NCBI GenBank assembly: GCA_022361095.1
Contig: JAKSBO010001036.1
Span: 1 to 14,048 of the forward strand
Reading direction: 5' to 3'
Source of the DNA: Desulfobacterales bacterium
Lineage (GTDB): Bacteria; Desulfobacterota; Desulfobacteria; Desulfobacterales; Desulfobacteraceae
DNA: 14,048 bases
Under the pieces are notes generated by a model that was given only the letters and a program-made list of their open reading frames with translations, did no database searches and had not been told where the DNA came from. Position numbers and translations under genes: made by a program. Positions 1 through 9,032 of this stretch are shown one piece after another (positions within the stretch are counted from its first letter, which is position 1; the number at the start of each line of letters is the position of its first letter).

Positions 1-431
1 CCCGGTTCCGGAAAAATACCTTTGCCGACTCTTTTGAACAAGGCGCCGTTCACACGGCCATGGCCCATCCCTTTGATGCGTCCCTGCGCAATTTGCTGTA
101 TAACACCGCCATGGATCTGGGACTGAATGTCCATGATAAAGGATGCGTAGTGACCATTGAAGGCCCCCGGTTTTCAACGGTGGCCGAATCCAAGATGTTC
201 CGGCTGTGGGGCGCGGATGTCATCAATATGTCCACGGCCCCCGAGGCCATGCTGGCTAATGAGGCGGGTATCCCTTATGCCGCAGTGGCCATGGCCACTG
301 ACTATGACTGCTGGAAAGAGGATGAAGCCCCGGTCACCTGGGATGAAATTTTATCGGTGTTCAACAAAAATGCCGATAATGTCAAACAATTGTTCATCAA
401 TGCAGTCTCTCACATAACAGCCATGGACTGA
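1..431 (+). CDS. mtnP: S-methyl-5'-thioadenosine phosphorylase, 3' part
   Basis: This is the C-terminal 142 residues of a purine-nucleoside-phosphorylase-fold enzyme. It is cut by the window edge, with codons in frame from base 3. MTAP cleaves methylthioadenosine, a by-product of polyamine and other SAM-dependent pathways, with phosphate to adenine and methylthioribose-1-phosphate in the cytoplasm. Visible family motifs are IEGPRFST, then AESKMFRLWGADVINMST with the ribose-contacting Met, then AMATDYDCW. The two Asp residues of DYD (codons near 300-308) are those that bind a 6-amino purine in MTAP, where PNPs carry Asn, so adenine specificity is favoured over guanosine or inosine phosphorolysis. 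It ends 48 bp before apt, whose product consumes the released adenine. A methylthioinosine phosphorylase is a less likely alternative. Confidence 0.88.
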   Translation, partial: RFRKNTFADSFEQGAVHTAMAHPFDASLRNLLYNTAMDLGLNVHDKGCVVTIEGPRFSTVAESKMFRLWGADVINMSTAPEAMLANEAGIPYAAVAMATDYDCWKEDEAPVTWDEILSVFNKNADNVKQLFINAVSHITAMD

Positions 432-479
432 ACCGCACCCAGGCCGGGCATAATAAAGCAGAAGGAGAAACAATAAAAA

Positions 480-1001
480 ATGGATTTAAAGCAGAGCATC
501 AGAAGCATTCCGGATTGGCCCATTGAAGGCGTTGTTTTCAGGGATTTGACAACATTGATGCAGGACCCCAAAGCATTTCAATACTCTTGCGACATTCTCT
601 ACGACCGCTACAAGGACAAGAATCTCGACAAGATGGTCGGCATTGATGCCAGAGGCTTTGTGTTTGGTGCTGTGGTGGCCTATCGCCTTGGTATCGGTTT
701 TGTCCCGGTACGCAAGAAAGGAAAACTGCCCCATAAGACCATTGAGCAAAGTTACAGCCTTGAGTATGGGGAAGGCACCCTTGAGATGCACGAAGATGCT
801 GTTGCCCCGGGTGAAAAAGTGGTTATTGTGGATGATCTCATTGCCACAGGCGGCACGGTGGGTGCTACGGTAAAACTGGTAAAGCAGCTTGGGGCGGATC
901 TGCTTGAATGCGCCTTTGTTGTGGAACTGCCTGATCTTAAGGGCCGGGATCAGATTCCCGGCTGTCCCGTGTTCAGTATCACCGAGTTTGAAGGAGAATA
1001 A
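480..1001 (+). CDS. apt: Adenine phosphoribosyltransferase
   Basis: The protein has 173 residues, full length for bacterial APT. It converts adenine and PRPP to AMP and pyrophosphate in the cytoplasm. It opens with the family-typical SIRSIPDWPIEGVVFRDLTT, followed by VGIDARGFVFG (substrate-loop region) and VPVRKKGKLP. The PRPP-binding signature VVIVDDLIATGGT lies at residues 114-126 with both acidic residues present. The start is supported by AGGAG at 463-467, 12 nt upstream, which is somewhat long spacing. There is no terminator between mtnP and apt, so cotranscription is likely. The pair forms a complete MTA-to-AMP salvage step: phosphorolysis, then recapture of adenine. Confidence 0.95.
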   Translation: MDLKQSIRSIPDWPIEGVVFRDLTTLMQDPKAFQYSCDILYDRYKDKNLDKMVGIDARGFVFGAVVAYRLGIGFVPVRKKGKLPHKTIEQSYSLEYGEGTLEMHEDAVAPGEKVVIVDDLIATGGTVGATVKLVKQLGADLLECAFVVELPDLKGRDQIPGCPVFSITEFEGE

Positions 1002-1029
1002 ATAAAACGTTCCGGGGGGGAGCAGATTC

Positions 1030-1509
1030 ATGAAAACCAACCTTACGCATGTGGGCCTGAAGATAACTGCTTCCCTGGTTATCCTGTTTTTTTTAATTGC
1101 TGCAGGATGCGGGATACACTCTGCCGGACATATGAAACACAGTCCGGAGCTTATGGAACAGTACCGGGAAAGGACGCTTCCCAAGCAGTTATCCTACTTC
1201 TATTGCGGCCGGGAAAATCTACCCTATGCCGTGGTGGGTATTGATCCTGCCTATGCTTTTGAAACAAAGCTTTGGTTTCCCATTGAATTCGGGCCGGAGC
1301 TTTATCGCAAAATCGATCATTTAAGCAATCTGGAGCCCGGTCAGCGCAGAAAATACGCCAGAACCATTATTGGCCCGGCCGGAAAGGTAATCGGTGTCTG
1401 GTTCTCCTTTTACTATTCCACAGGTGTGATTGTGGATGATGTAAATCACAAAATCAAGGTATTCAACCCCTATAAACCCGAATCCAGGCGATATCACATG
1501 TATCGTTAA
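1030..1509 (+). CDS. Small uncharacterised lipoprotein
   Basis: The protein has 159 residues and I do not recognise a characterised family. The N-terminus is a lipoprotein signal: basic start (MKTNLTHVGLK), hydrophobic core ITASLVILFFLIAAG, and Cys27 in an AAGC lipobox. Gly at +2 would favour the outer membrane under the Lol rule, which is inference. The mature part holds an SYFYCGRENLPYAVVGID segment and a C-terminal GVWFSFYYSTGVIVDD segment. These look like short beta strands of a compact periplasmic domain; a similar arrangement occurs in hypothetical lipoproteins of other Gram-negatives, as I recall. A G-rich ribosome site (about 1014-1022) precedes ATG. It lies 28 bp after apt and 18 bp before recC, so it is probably in the same operon, though no functional link to either is evident. 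Confidence 0.75.
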   Translation: MKTNLTHVGLKITASLVILFFLIAAGCGIHSAGHMKHSPELMEQYRERTLPKQLSYFYCGRENLPYAVVGIDPAYAFETKLWFPIEFGPELYRKIDHLSNLEPGQRRKYARTIIGPAGKVIGVWFSFYYSTGVIVDDVNHKIKVFNPYKPESRRYHMYR

Positions 1510-1527
1510 GGGTTTGGGAACAATCTT

Positions 1528-4500
1528 ATGCTCAATCTGATCAAAAGCAACCGCATGGAAAATTTAGCCCAGGGCCTCTGCGCAGTAATCGGCGAGGATC
1601 CCGGCAATCCCATGTCACCCGAATTTATCGGCATCCAGTCCCGGGGCATGAAACAATGGCTCTCCCAGGTGATAGCCCGCCACTTCGGCGTGTGTGCCAA
1701 TGTGCGCTTCATGTTCCCCAGGCAGATACTTGAATATATCCGGGAGCTTAGTTGTGAAAACCTGGAAACAGGCCTGCCTGAATCGGGTCTGCTGAACCGG
1801 GACATGATGGCCTGGGCTGTGCTGGGTGCGCTCATGGAAAATCTATCGGAACCGGCCCGGGCAGACAATGGTTTTTTAGGGCCCCGGTCATACCTTGAAC
1901 ATGACGACACCGGCACCAAGGCCATGGCGCTAAGCCGGAGGATCGCAAGCGTCCTGGATGATTACCAGGTCTACCGCCCGGACATGCTGGCGGACTGGGG
2001 CAAGGGGGAGATCCAAAATGCGGACCATCCCCATACCCTGTGGCAGGCTGTTTTATGGCAGAGTGTGATTAAAAAAGGCATATCCCTGCCTGACCAGATG
2101 CAGGCGTGTGTTGCCGCACTTGACTCCGGCGCCATAAATACAACCGGGCTGCCCCGGCGCATATCCCTTTTCGGGATCTCTGCCATGCCTCCGTTTTTCC
2201 TGGACCTTTTTAATGTTTTGGGCCGTAATGTTGATGTCTTTATGTTCCTGCTCACACCCACCCATCACTTTTTTTTTGATTTGCCCTCGCCACGGCAGCA
2301 GGAAAAGGATGCATTAAAGAAAAAGGCCGTTTCCCGGCTGCCCCAAGAGGGCAACCCTTTGCTGACGGCCTTGGGCCAGGGCAGCAGGGAGATTCAGGGG
2401 CTTCTGGAAAATTTTGACTATGACGAGCCCATGGGTGACATGTTCCATGACCCGGTGGCCATGCCGGAAGACAACGTCACGGATGAGCAAGATCCCCATG
2501 GGGCAGTACCGGATATGCTCAGGGTGATCCAGTCCGATATCCTGAACCTTGTCCGGCGGGGAAAGGGCAGGGCAGACGGTCCCATGGCCGTGGCCCCCGG
2601 TGATGACTCCCTGGCCGTTCACGCCTGTCATTCCCCCATGCGCGAAGCCCAGGTATTAAAGGACCTGGTCCTGGATGCATTCAATCGTGATCCAGGGCTC
2701 AACCCCCATGATGTGGTGGTGATGATGCCCGACATCGAGGCGTATGCCCCTTTTCTGGAGGCCGTGTTTTCCCAGGCGCCGGGGTTGCCCTTTACCGTGT
2801 CGGACCGCCGCCGCCGTTCAGAATCCTTAACCCTGTCCGCCTTTTTAAATATCCTTAATATGAAAGAGGCACGTCTTGAAAAGTCAAAGATCATGGGACT
2901 TTTATCTTCCCCTGTCATAGCCGATAAATTCGGCCTGTCCATGGCGGACCAGGATATTGTTTCCGCCCTGTTTGACCTTGCCGGGATTCTCTGGGGCAAG
3001 GACGGTGCCCACCGGCAAAAAATTCTGGGCCGGCCCTATGAACACAATTCCTGGGCATTTGGCCTGAACCGGCTCATGGCAGGTTTTGCCCTGCCCGAAG
3101 CAAGCCGTCTGTTTGTCAATGACGTGCTGCCATGCGACGGCGTTGAAGGGCTTGAAGGGGAGATATTGGGAAAATGCACCCATTTTATACATTCTCTGTT
3201 CAAGGCCCTGGACCTGATGGAAAGCCCCGGCACCGTCCCGGAGTGGACCGCCCGGTTCCGGGCCGTTATTTCGCAGATGCTGGCCAAGGATCTCGGCAAC
3301 GACGGGGATATGGCGGTGCTGCTCAATGCCCTGGATGATATGGAAAAACAGGCCGGCCAGGCCGGATTTGACCAACAGATCTCTTTTGCTGCCGTCCGCC
3401 TGGCCCTGACCGCCAAGCTTGATGTAAATGTGTCCCAGGGCAGTTTCATTTCCGGGGGGATCACCTTCTGCAATCTTATGCCCATGCGCAGCATTCCGTT
3501 TAAGCTTGTCTGCCTCATGGGAATGGATGCCCAAAGTTTTCCCAGAACCGGCACTTCCCCCGGTTTTGATTTGATCCGTCAAAACCCCAGGCTCGGAGAC
3601 AAGCAGGACCGTTTAGAAGATTGTGAACTTTTTTTGGAGGCGCTGCTGTGCGCGCGCCTAAGACTTATCATTACCTATACCGGCATGCGTATCAGCGACA
3701 ACGCTCCTGTGCCTGTTGCATCCCCTGTGGCGGAGCTGATTGATACCATTGAAAAGAGTTTTGCTTTTCAAAAAGGATTCCAATGGCGGTTTATCCATCC
3801 GCTGCACCCATTCAGCCCGGTCTATTTTTCAGGCAGCCATGGTCCTGGATATTTTTCATATTCAAATGCCCAGTGCCGGATTTGCAGCGGCCGGAATGCC
3901 ATAATTCAAAAAGGGGAAACCGTGGCCTCTTCTTTTGGCTTCCAGGATATGGACAACGACAGGGCCCCGGAAGAGCGGGATTCAAAAGAGACCCCCGGAA
4001 TCGCTCTGTCCGATCTCATCGCTTTTTTCAGGCATCCCGTCAAATTCTATGTCACCGAAACCCTTGGGGTGGTCTATCCTGAACCGGGAGAGGTGCCCGA
4101 TGAACGCGAGCCTTTCAGATTATCCGGACTCTCCCTTTACCAGTTGGGGGCCATGGCCGTTGAAAACCGTGAAAATATTGATCTGTTCCCCATGGTTAAA
4201 GCCCAGGGCAGGCTGCCTTTTGGAACAAAAGGAGAGCAGGAATGGGCCAGAATCTATGAGCTTGCAGAACCTGTAAAGCATCTGGCCCAAGATGAAACTG
4301 CCGGTGCAGCCCCACGCACACTTGAATTGTATTTACAGACCGAAGCCGGATCTATCACCGGCCAGGTAACCGATGTGTATGAATCGGGCCGGGTTGCCGC
4401 CGGGTTTGGCAGAGTGAATGCGACCCGGCTGCTGACCCAGTGGATTATGCATTTGGCGTACTCATGTGTTCAAGACCGGCCCGGCGCCACAATTTTGGTG

Positions 4501-4902
4501 GGGCAGGACCCCAAATACCGCAAGCCTGTGGTAAGATTTAAATTTTGCCCTGTTGAAGAAAAATCCCGGGCCCAGGCATTGCTTCTGGAACTGGCAGGCG
4601 TTTACCTCACCGGCCGGACAACTGTTTTTCCCTTTTTTACCGATCTTTGTTTCCAGTTGGTTTCGGATTTGTCCACACGGGACTATGACCTGTCATCCCC
4701 CTCCCTGGCAAAGGCGTTAAATAAATGCACCGGTTTGTGGCATAATAGTTTTAATTCAACCGGGGAACGTTTTAATCGGTATACGGCCTTTGTTTTTGGA
4801 CAGGACAATCCCTTTTCCGATCCCTCGTCCCTTGAACATTTCGGGGTGCTGGATGCAGGCCTTGCCGTATACAGGCCCATGCTGGAGTACTTAAAATCAT
4901 GA
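1528..4902 (+). CDS. recC: Exodeoxyribonuclease V gamma subunit RecC
   Basis: The protein has 1124 residues, nearly the same as E. coli RecC (1122). RecC is the non-catalytic scaffold of the RecBCD helicase-nuclease: it splits the duplex, guides the strands and scans for Chi. Recognisable blocks run in order: N-terminal LIKSNRMENLAQ and IQSRGMKQWLSQ, then VVVMMPDIEAYAPFLEAVF (from about residue 396), LPFTVSDRRRRSESLTL, NLMPMRSIPFKLVCLMGMD (around 649-667), and LFLEALLCARLRLIITYTG. These match the RecC order throughout. No Walker A motif is present, as expected for its dead helicase fold. The in-frame stop at 1507-1509 limits the start. A weak GGGA at 1516-1519 lies 8 nt before ATG. The stop overlaps the recB start as ATGA, implying translational coupling and balanced subunit synthesis. 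Confidence 0.95.
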   Translation: MLNLIKSNRMENLAQGLCAVIGEDPGNPMSPEFIGIQSRGMKQWLSQVIARHFGVCANVRFMFPRQILEYIRELSCENLETGLPESGLLNRDMMAWAVLGALMENLSEPARADNGFLGPRSYLEHDDTGTKAMALSRRIASVLDDYQVYRPDMLADWGKGEIQNADHPHTLWQAVLWQSVIKKGISLPDQMQACVAALDSGAINTTGLPRRISLFGISAMPPFFLDLFNVLGRNVDVFMFLLTPTHHFFFDLPSPRQQEKDALKKKAVSRLPQEGNPLLTALGQGSREIQGLLENFDYDEPMGDMFHDPVAMPEDNVTDEQDPHGAVPDMLRVIQSDILNLVRRGKGRADGPMAVAPGDDSLAVHACHSPMREAQVLKDLVLDAFNRDPGLNPHDVVVMMPDIEAYAPFLEAVFSQAPGLPFTVSDRRRRSESLTLSAFLNILNMKEARLEKSKIMGLLSSPVIADKFGLSMADQDIVSALFDLAGILWGKDGAHRQKILGRPYEHNSWAFGLNRLMAGFALPEASRLFVNDVLPCDGVEGLEGEILGKCTHFIHSLFKALDLMESPGTVPEWTARFRAVISQMLAKDLGNDGDMAVLLNALDDMEKQAGQAGFDQQISFAAVRLALTAKLDVNVSQGSFISGGITFCNLMPMRSIPFKLVCLMGMDAQSFPRTGTSPGFDLIRQNPRLGDKQDRLEDCELFLEALLCARLRLIITYTGMRISDNAPVPVASPVAELIDTIEKSFAFQKGFQWRFIHPLHPFSPVYFSGSHGPGYFSYSNAQCRICSGRNAIIQKGETVASSFGFQDMDNDRAPEERDSKETPGIALSDLIAFFRHPVKFYVTETLGVVYPEPGEVPDEREPFRLSGLSLYQLGAMAVENRENIDLFPMVKAQGRLPFGTKGEQEWARIYELAEPVKHLAQDETAGAAPRTLELYLQTEAGSITGQVTDVYESGRVAAGFGRVNATRLLTQWIMHLAYSCVQDRPGATILVGQDPKYRKPVVRFKFCPVEEKSRAQALLLELAGVYLTGRTTVFPFFTDLCFQLVSDLSTRDYDLSSPSLAKALNKCTGLWHNSFNSTGERFNRYTAFVFGQDNPFSDPSSLEHFGVLDAGLAVYRPMLEYLKS

Positions 4903-7900
4903 ACAAACCTGCCGTGCCGTTGCCCCTTGATCCCTTTGCCCTGGATCTTGAAAAGATCAGCCTGATCGAAGCCAGTGCAGGCACCGGAAAAACATATACC
5001 ATTACCACCCTGTTTGTCCGGCTGGTGGCCATGGGATACCAGGTGGAATCCATCCTGGTGGTGACATTTACCGAGGCGGCTGCGGCAGAGTTAAAATTAA
5101 GAATCCGAAAGCGGCTGGTTCATTGTCTGACGGTGCTGTCCGGCCAGGCCGGTGATGACTCTCCTGTGGATGAACTCACCGATTTTCTGGAAAAACAAAA
5201 CAATGCGGATCACATTTGCCAACTGCTCCGCCTTGCAGTGACCTGTTTTGACCAGGCCGCCATCATGACCATCCACTCGTTCTGTTTTTCCGTACTCCGG
5301 GAAAATGCCTTTGAAAGCAATGCCCATTTTGACATAGACCTTGTGGCGGACAACAGCGGATTTGTTGACCAGGTGGCCCGGGATTTTTTTTCCGGCCGCA
5401 TCAATCATCTGGATCCATTGTTTTTATCTTTTCTGGATAAAAAGGGTGTTAACCCGGATTCTCTGGCCAAGGGCCTTGTCCGGGCAGCCTCCCGGCCGGA
5501 AATCAGGGTGGTGCCTCACGTCCCTGAATTTAAGGAAGATCAGCTTCGGGAGATCTGTGACGATTACAAAGAGACCGTCAAATCAACGGCAAAAATCCTG
5601 ATCCGGGAACTGGAAAGTATCCGGGTCTTGATCCAGACCCACGCCGGTATAGATAAACGAAGTTACAATAAAAAGAATCTGGCCAACTGGCTGAGTGCCT
5701 CTCAAGATAGATGTGAAAAAAGCCCCGGCACGGATCTGCTGTTTGACATGAGTGAAAAAGGGGATGCCCTGTACAAGTTCACCCGAACCCGGCTGGCAGA
5801 TAAGACAAAGGCCGGCCATACCCCGCCGGCCCATCCATTTTTTGATTTTTGCGAGCACCTGCTTGGGTTGTCCCAATCCATGGCGCAAACGCTTATTGCA
5901 TTACGATGCCTGTTTCTGGATGATTACGCCAATGCCCTGGCTGCCATGAAGCAGGGGCAGGGCGCCTGTTTTTTTGATGACCTGATCAATGACCTTGCAA
6001 CTGCCCTGGACGGGCAGGGCGGTCAGGCATTGAAAACAGCCGTGAGAAAACGGTTCCATGCCTGTCTCATTGACGAATTCCAGGATACGGACCCGGGTCA
6101 ATACAAAATTTTTTCAATGTTGTTCACAGATCCCGGCACACCGTTTTTCATGATCGGTGATCCCAAACAGGCGATATACGGTTTCAGGGGCGGTGATATT
6201 TTTACCTATATGACGGCGTCAAAGGCCTGCGACCAAAGTTTTACGCTGGCAAAAAATTATCGTTCCGCACCGGCGGTGGTGCAGGCGGTAAACACCATCT
6301 TTTCATCGAAGAAGAATCCGTTCGGGTTCGAACTCATTCCTTTTCTGCCCGTGGGAACACCTGAAACCGCTAAGGACCGGCTGGTGTGCAATGGTGTGCC
6401 TGTGCCGCCGGCAACATTTCTGATTCCGGACACGACAGGGGTGCCCGGCAACAAAAACGGTGTAATACGTAAGACCGATGCAAAGGATCTCATATTGGAC
6501 GTCTTTGCAAAGGATATGCTGTCTATTCTTAATAATGCCGATCTCTGCCTGCTGGATAAAAACCCACCGGAGAAAAAAGATGCGGCAACACCTTTGACGC
6601 CGGGGGATATGGCGGTGCTGGTGCGCACCAACACCCAGGCCGAGGCCGTGCAAAAGGCGCTTTTGAAACACGGCATCCCCTGCTTTTTATCCAAGACCGG
6701 ATCGGTGTTCGATTCCATCCAGGCCCGGGAGCTTTATGACATCCTTTGTGCCGTGGACCGCCCCGGGGACACGGGGCTGATCAAGGCGGCTTTGGTCTCT
6801 TCGGTATACCAGGCGGATGAGGCGTTTTTAAAGACCATGAATGGCGATGACTCCCTTGCAGGCCTTTGGCAGGAGCGGTTTACAGGCTACCGGCGGCTCT
6901 GGGAGGAAAAAGGGTTTGTTTCTATGATCACAGCCCTTTTGTACCAGGAGGGTGCCGTGCCTTGCCCGTGTCTCCATATGGATGAGCGGGGCCTGACCAA
7001 TGTCTTTCATTTAACGGAGCTTTTGGCCCAGGCTGCCGTGAATCTGGGTAAAGAGACACCGTCCAAGATTGATCTGCTCATTGAATGGTTTCGAAAACAG
7101 TTGTTTGAACAGACCCGGCAGGCCACTGCCGATGAGCTGCGACTGGAAAGCGATGCCCGGGCCGTGGCCATTGTCACCATCCATAAAAGCAAGGGACTTG
7201 AATACCCCATTGTGTTTCTGCCCTTTTTGTGGCACGCCGGCAGCGTCAAGGATGCCGGTTCGCCTGTTCTATTCCATGATCCCCAAGAGAATCATGCCCT
7301 GGTGCTGGACCTGGGTTCGGCAGACAGGGACCGGGCCGTGCAGTTGAACCGGGATGAAGCGGATGCTGAAGATATGCGGTTGCTCTATGTGGCCCTGACC
7401 CGGGCGTCGGCCGGTGTCAGGATCTATTGGGGGTGTTTTGCAGGCATTGAAGGGTCGGCCCTAGGGCGTCTTTTGCATCCTGGCGGTACAGGAAAAGATC
7501 TGCCTTTGATTGCAGATCTTGAAAAACTCAGCAGCGCTTCAGGCCAAAGCATCGAGGTTGTCACAATTGAACCCCATGCATTGCCCCAAGGCGTTTTTGA
7601 TGCCCAAATAGTTGAGGATACGGAATTTTTTCCAAAAAGCATGACCCGGAAAATTACTGCTGCATGGCGGGTCTCAAGCTACTCCGCCCTTGCGGCAGGG
7701 CAAAACCATGATCCTGCTCAGGACGGACAAAAGGAGCGTCAGGAGCCCAATCCCGAACTGTTTTTAACGGATGCTGATCCTGCCGTGGATCTTGTGCCTT
7801 TATCCGCCTTTCCCAAAGGGCCGGGGGCCGGCGATTTTTTCCATAAGATGTTTGAAGAGATAAATTTTTGCGATGCCGATACCATTGAACCCTCTGTTGC

Positions 7901-8534
7901 CGGCAACCTTGACCGGTTTGGATTTGCCATGCCCAATGCGGTGCCGGATATTTGCAGTGCGGTCAAAAATATTTTAGCAGCCTCCCTTGATACGGGGCAG
8001 GGCCGGTGTTTTTCCCTGGATCAGATTACGCCGGCCCAACGGCTGGTTGAGATGGAATTTAATATTACCCTGGATCGGCTTAGCCTGCCTGCCCTTGCCA
8101 AACTGTTTAAACAGTTTGAAGCGGTTGACGAAAACAGGAAAATCGCCGGATACGACACCCGGGTTTCATCTATTCAGATGTCCGGGTTCAAAGGATTTTT
8201 AAAAGGATTTATTGATCTTGTGATCTGCCACGAAGACCGGTGGTATATCCTGGATTACAAGTCCAATTACCTGGGGCCTTGTTTCAGCGACTATAATCCG
8301 GCAGCACTGACGGCGGCCATGATCAGCCACGATTACATCCTGCAATATACCCTTTACCTTGCGGCCCTGGACAGGTATTTACAGTTGCGCCTGAAAGATT
8401 ATAATTATGCCGACCATTTTGGCGGCGTCTTTTACCTGTTTATCCGGGGCATGGCCAAGGATAAAAATACAGGGGTCTATTTTCACAGGCCCGGCAATGA
8501 ATTTATAGAGGGGTTGAGAACGCTTTTGCATTAG
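4899..8534 (+). CDS. recB: Exodeoxyribonuclease V beta subunit RecB
   Basis: The protein has 1211 residues against 1180 in E. coli. It is an SF1A 3'-5' helicase fused to a RecB nuclease, processing double-strand breaks with RecC. Helicase motifs are intact: Walker A ASAGTGKT (25-32), motif Ia VVTFTEAAAAEL (from 54), Walker B LIDEFQDTD (390-398), GDPKQAIYGFRGGD (420-433), TIHKSKGLE (760-768) and EDMRLLYVALTRA (824-836). The C-terminal nuclease retains His982, Asp1106, Asp1119 and Lys1121 in LKGFIDLV and LDYKSN. These fit E. coli H956, D1067, D1080 and K1082, with the same 13-residue Asp-Asp spacing. Both activities should therefore be functional. The start overlaps the recC stop. No recD follows within the window, which is unusual for a recCB locus. 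Confidence 0.97.
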   Translation: MNKPAVPLPLDPFALDLEKISLIEASAGTGKTYTITTLFVRLVAMGYQVESILVVTFTEAAAAELKLRIRKRLVHCLTVLSGQAGDDSPVDELTDFLEKQNNADHICQLLRLAVTCFDQAAIMTIHSFCFSVLRENAFESNAHFDIDLVADNSGFVDQVARDFFSGRINHLDPLFLSFLDKKGVNPDSLAKGLVRAASRPEIRVVPHVPEFKEDQLREICDDYKETVKSTAKILIRELESIRVLIQTHAGIDKRSYNKKNLANWLSASQDRCEKSPGTDLLFDMSEKGDALYKFTRTRLADKTKAGHTPPAHPFFDFCEHLLGLSQSMAQTLIALRCLFLDDYANALAAMKQGQGACFFDDLINDLATALDGQGGQALKTAVRKRFHACLIDEFQDTDPGQYKIFSMLFTDPGTPFFMIGDPKQAIYGFRGGDIFTYMTASKACDQSFTLAKNYRSAPAVVQAVNTIFSSKKNPFGFELIPFLPVGTPETAKDRLVCNGVPVPPATFLIPDTTGVPGNKNGVIRKTDAKDLILDVFAKDMLSILNNADLCLLDKNPPEKKDAATPLTPGDMAVLVRTNTQAEAVQKALLKHGIPCFLSKTGSVFDSIQARELYDILCAVDRPGDTGLIKAALVSSVYQADEAFLKTMNGDDSLAGLWQERFTGYRRLWEEKGFVSMITALLYQEGAVPCPCLHMDERGLTNVFHLTELLAQAAVNLGKETPSKIDLLIEWFRKQLFEQTRQATADELRLESDARAVAIVTIHKSKGLEYPIVFLPFLWHAGSVKDAGSPVLFHDPQENHALVLDLGSADRDRAVQLNRDEADAEDMRLLYVALTRASAGVRIYWGCFAGIEGSALGRLLHPGGTGKDLPLIADLEKLSSASGQSIEVVTIEPHALPQGVFDAQIVEDTEFFPKSMTRKITAAWRVSSYSALAAGQNHDPAQDGQKERQEPNPELFLTDADPAVDLVPLSAFPKGPGAGDFFHKMFEEINFCDADTIEPSVAGNLDRFGFAMPNAVPDICSAVKNILAASLDTGQGRCFSLDQITPAQRLVEMEFNITLDRLSLPALAKLFKQFEAVDENRKIAGYDTRVSSIQMSGFKGFLKGFIDLVICHEDRWYILDYKSNYLGPCFSDYNPAALTAAMISHDYILQYTLYLAALDRYLQLRLKDYNYADHFGGVFYLFIRGMAKDKNTGVYFHRPGNEFIEGLRTLLH

Positions 8535-8539
8535 ATCGC

Positions 8540-8552
8540 AGGAGGAACAATG
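8540..8552 (+). promoter_or_regulatory. Strong Shine-Dalgarno and ATG with no convincing gene
   Basis: Just after the recB stop is a perfect AGGAGG (8540-8545), four bases before an ATG at 8550. The frame stays open to 8846 (98 codons), but from 8619 on it is antisense to a well-supported DUF3617 gene, and the translation resembles nothing I know. The first 27 residues (MPFLLNLIWFAHFRLAAAPY...) are hydrophobic. It could be the start of a lost downstream operon gene, such as recD, whose body was replaced, or a tiny unrecognised protein. RecD homology is not visible. The signal itself is clear; its meaning is not. Confidence 0.3.
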
Positions 8553-8618
8553 CCCTTTTTGTTGAATCTGATCTGGTTTGCCCATTTCAGGCTGGCCGCC
8601 GCGCCGTACGATATTAAT

Positions 8619-9032
8619 TTAATCACAAGATCCGATTCTTTTGCCGGTCATTTGCGTTTTGATGGTCATGTTTCCAGCTTGTGGCCCCATCTCCATTGTC
8701 ATTGTCCCTGCAAAGGAATCTGCCGCATACGTCATTTTACCTGTTGTTGTGACTTTCCGGCCTTGCTGCGCGCACTCCATGGTCCAGGTAAGTGTGTTTC
8801 CCCGCGTTTGCATATCTATTATTTCGCAACCCTGATTTCCCATTGATTTATGGGGTACCGGTTCTTCCTGCGTGAGGCATTGGGTAGCTGTCTGGGCGGG
8901 CATGGACATCCCCGGCATCTCCATTTTTGATGTGATTTCGTATTTTCCCGGTTTAAAATCCATGCAATTTGCTGAAAAGGGCGAAAAAATAACAGCGGAC
9001 AAAAAAGCGGCAGGGATGATTTTTTTTATCAT
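8619..9032 (-). CDS. Secreted DUF3617 family protein
   Basis: The protein has 137 residues. A Sec signal peptide covers about residues 1-23 (KK, then a hydrophobic stretch ending FSPFSANC), so the product should be periplasmic or secreted. The mature part has DUF3617 hallmarks: FKPGKYEITSKMEMPGMSMP, TQCLTQEE, a central Cys, LTWTMECA, and a final repeat-like strand region ending in Cys. Four mature Cys (52, 69, 87, 136) could form two disulfides. The chain is Met-rich, including MEMPGMSMP, which invites but does not prove metal binding. The family has no established biochemical function. No good Shine-Dalgarno precedes the ATG at 9032. A second out-of-frame ATG lies five bases upstream. The gene is divergent from the GGDEF-EAL gene, and its 3' end faces recB. 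Confidence 0.85.
   Translation of the reverse strand: MIKKIIPAAFLSAVIFSPFSANCMDFKPGKYEITSKMEMPGMSMPAQTATQCLTQEEPVPHKSMGNQGCEIIDMQTRGNTLTWTMECAQQGRKVTTTGKMTYAADSFAGTMTMEMGPQAGNMTIKTQMTGKRIGSCD

Noticed and set aside
486..1184. 232-codon minus-strand frame across apt
   Set aside because: It is a shadow of apt and the lipoprotein gene, both strongly supported on the plus strand.
2902..3582. 226-codon minus-strand frame inside recC
   Set aside because: It is opposite conserved RecC sequence, including the LMPMRSIPFK block, and has no recognisable domain.
5021..5028. GCTGGTGG, identical to E. coli Chi, inside recB
   Set aside because: An 8-mer is expected by chance in GC-rich coding DNA, and the Chi sequence of this organism is unknown.
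8550..8846. 98-codon plus-strand frame behind a perfect Shine-Dalgarno
   Set aside because: Most of it is antisense to a well-supported DUF3617 gene and its translation lacks any recognisable domain. Only the ribosome site was kept as a feature.
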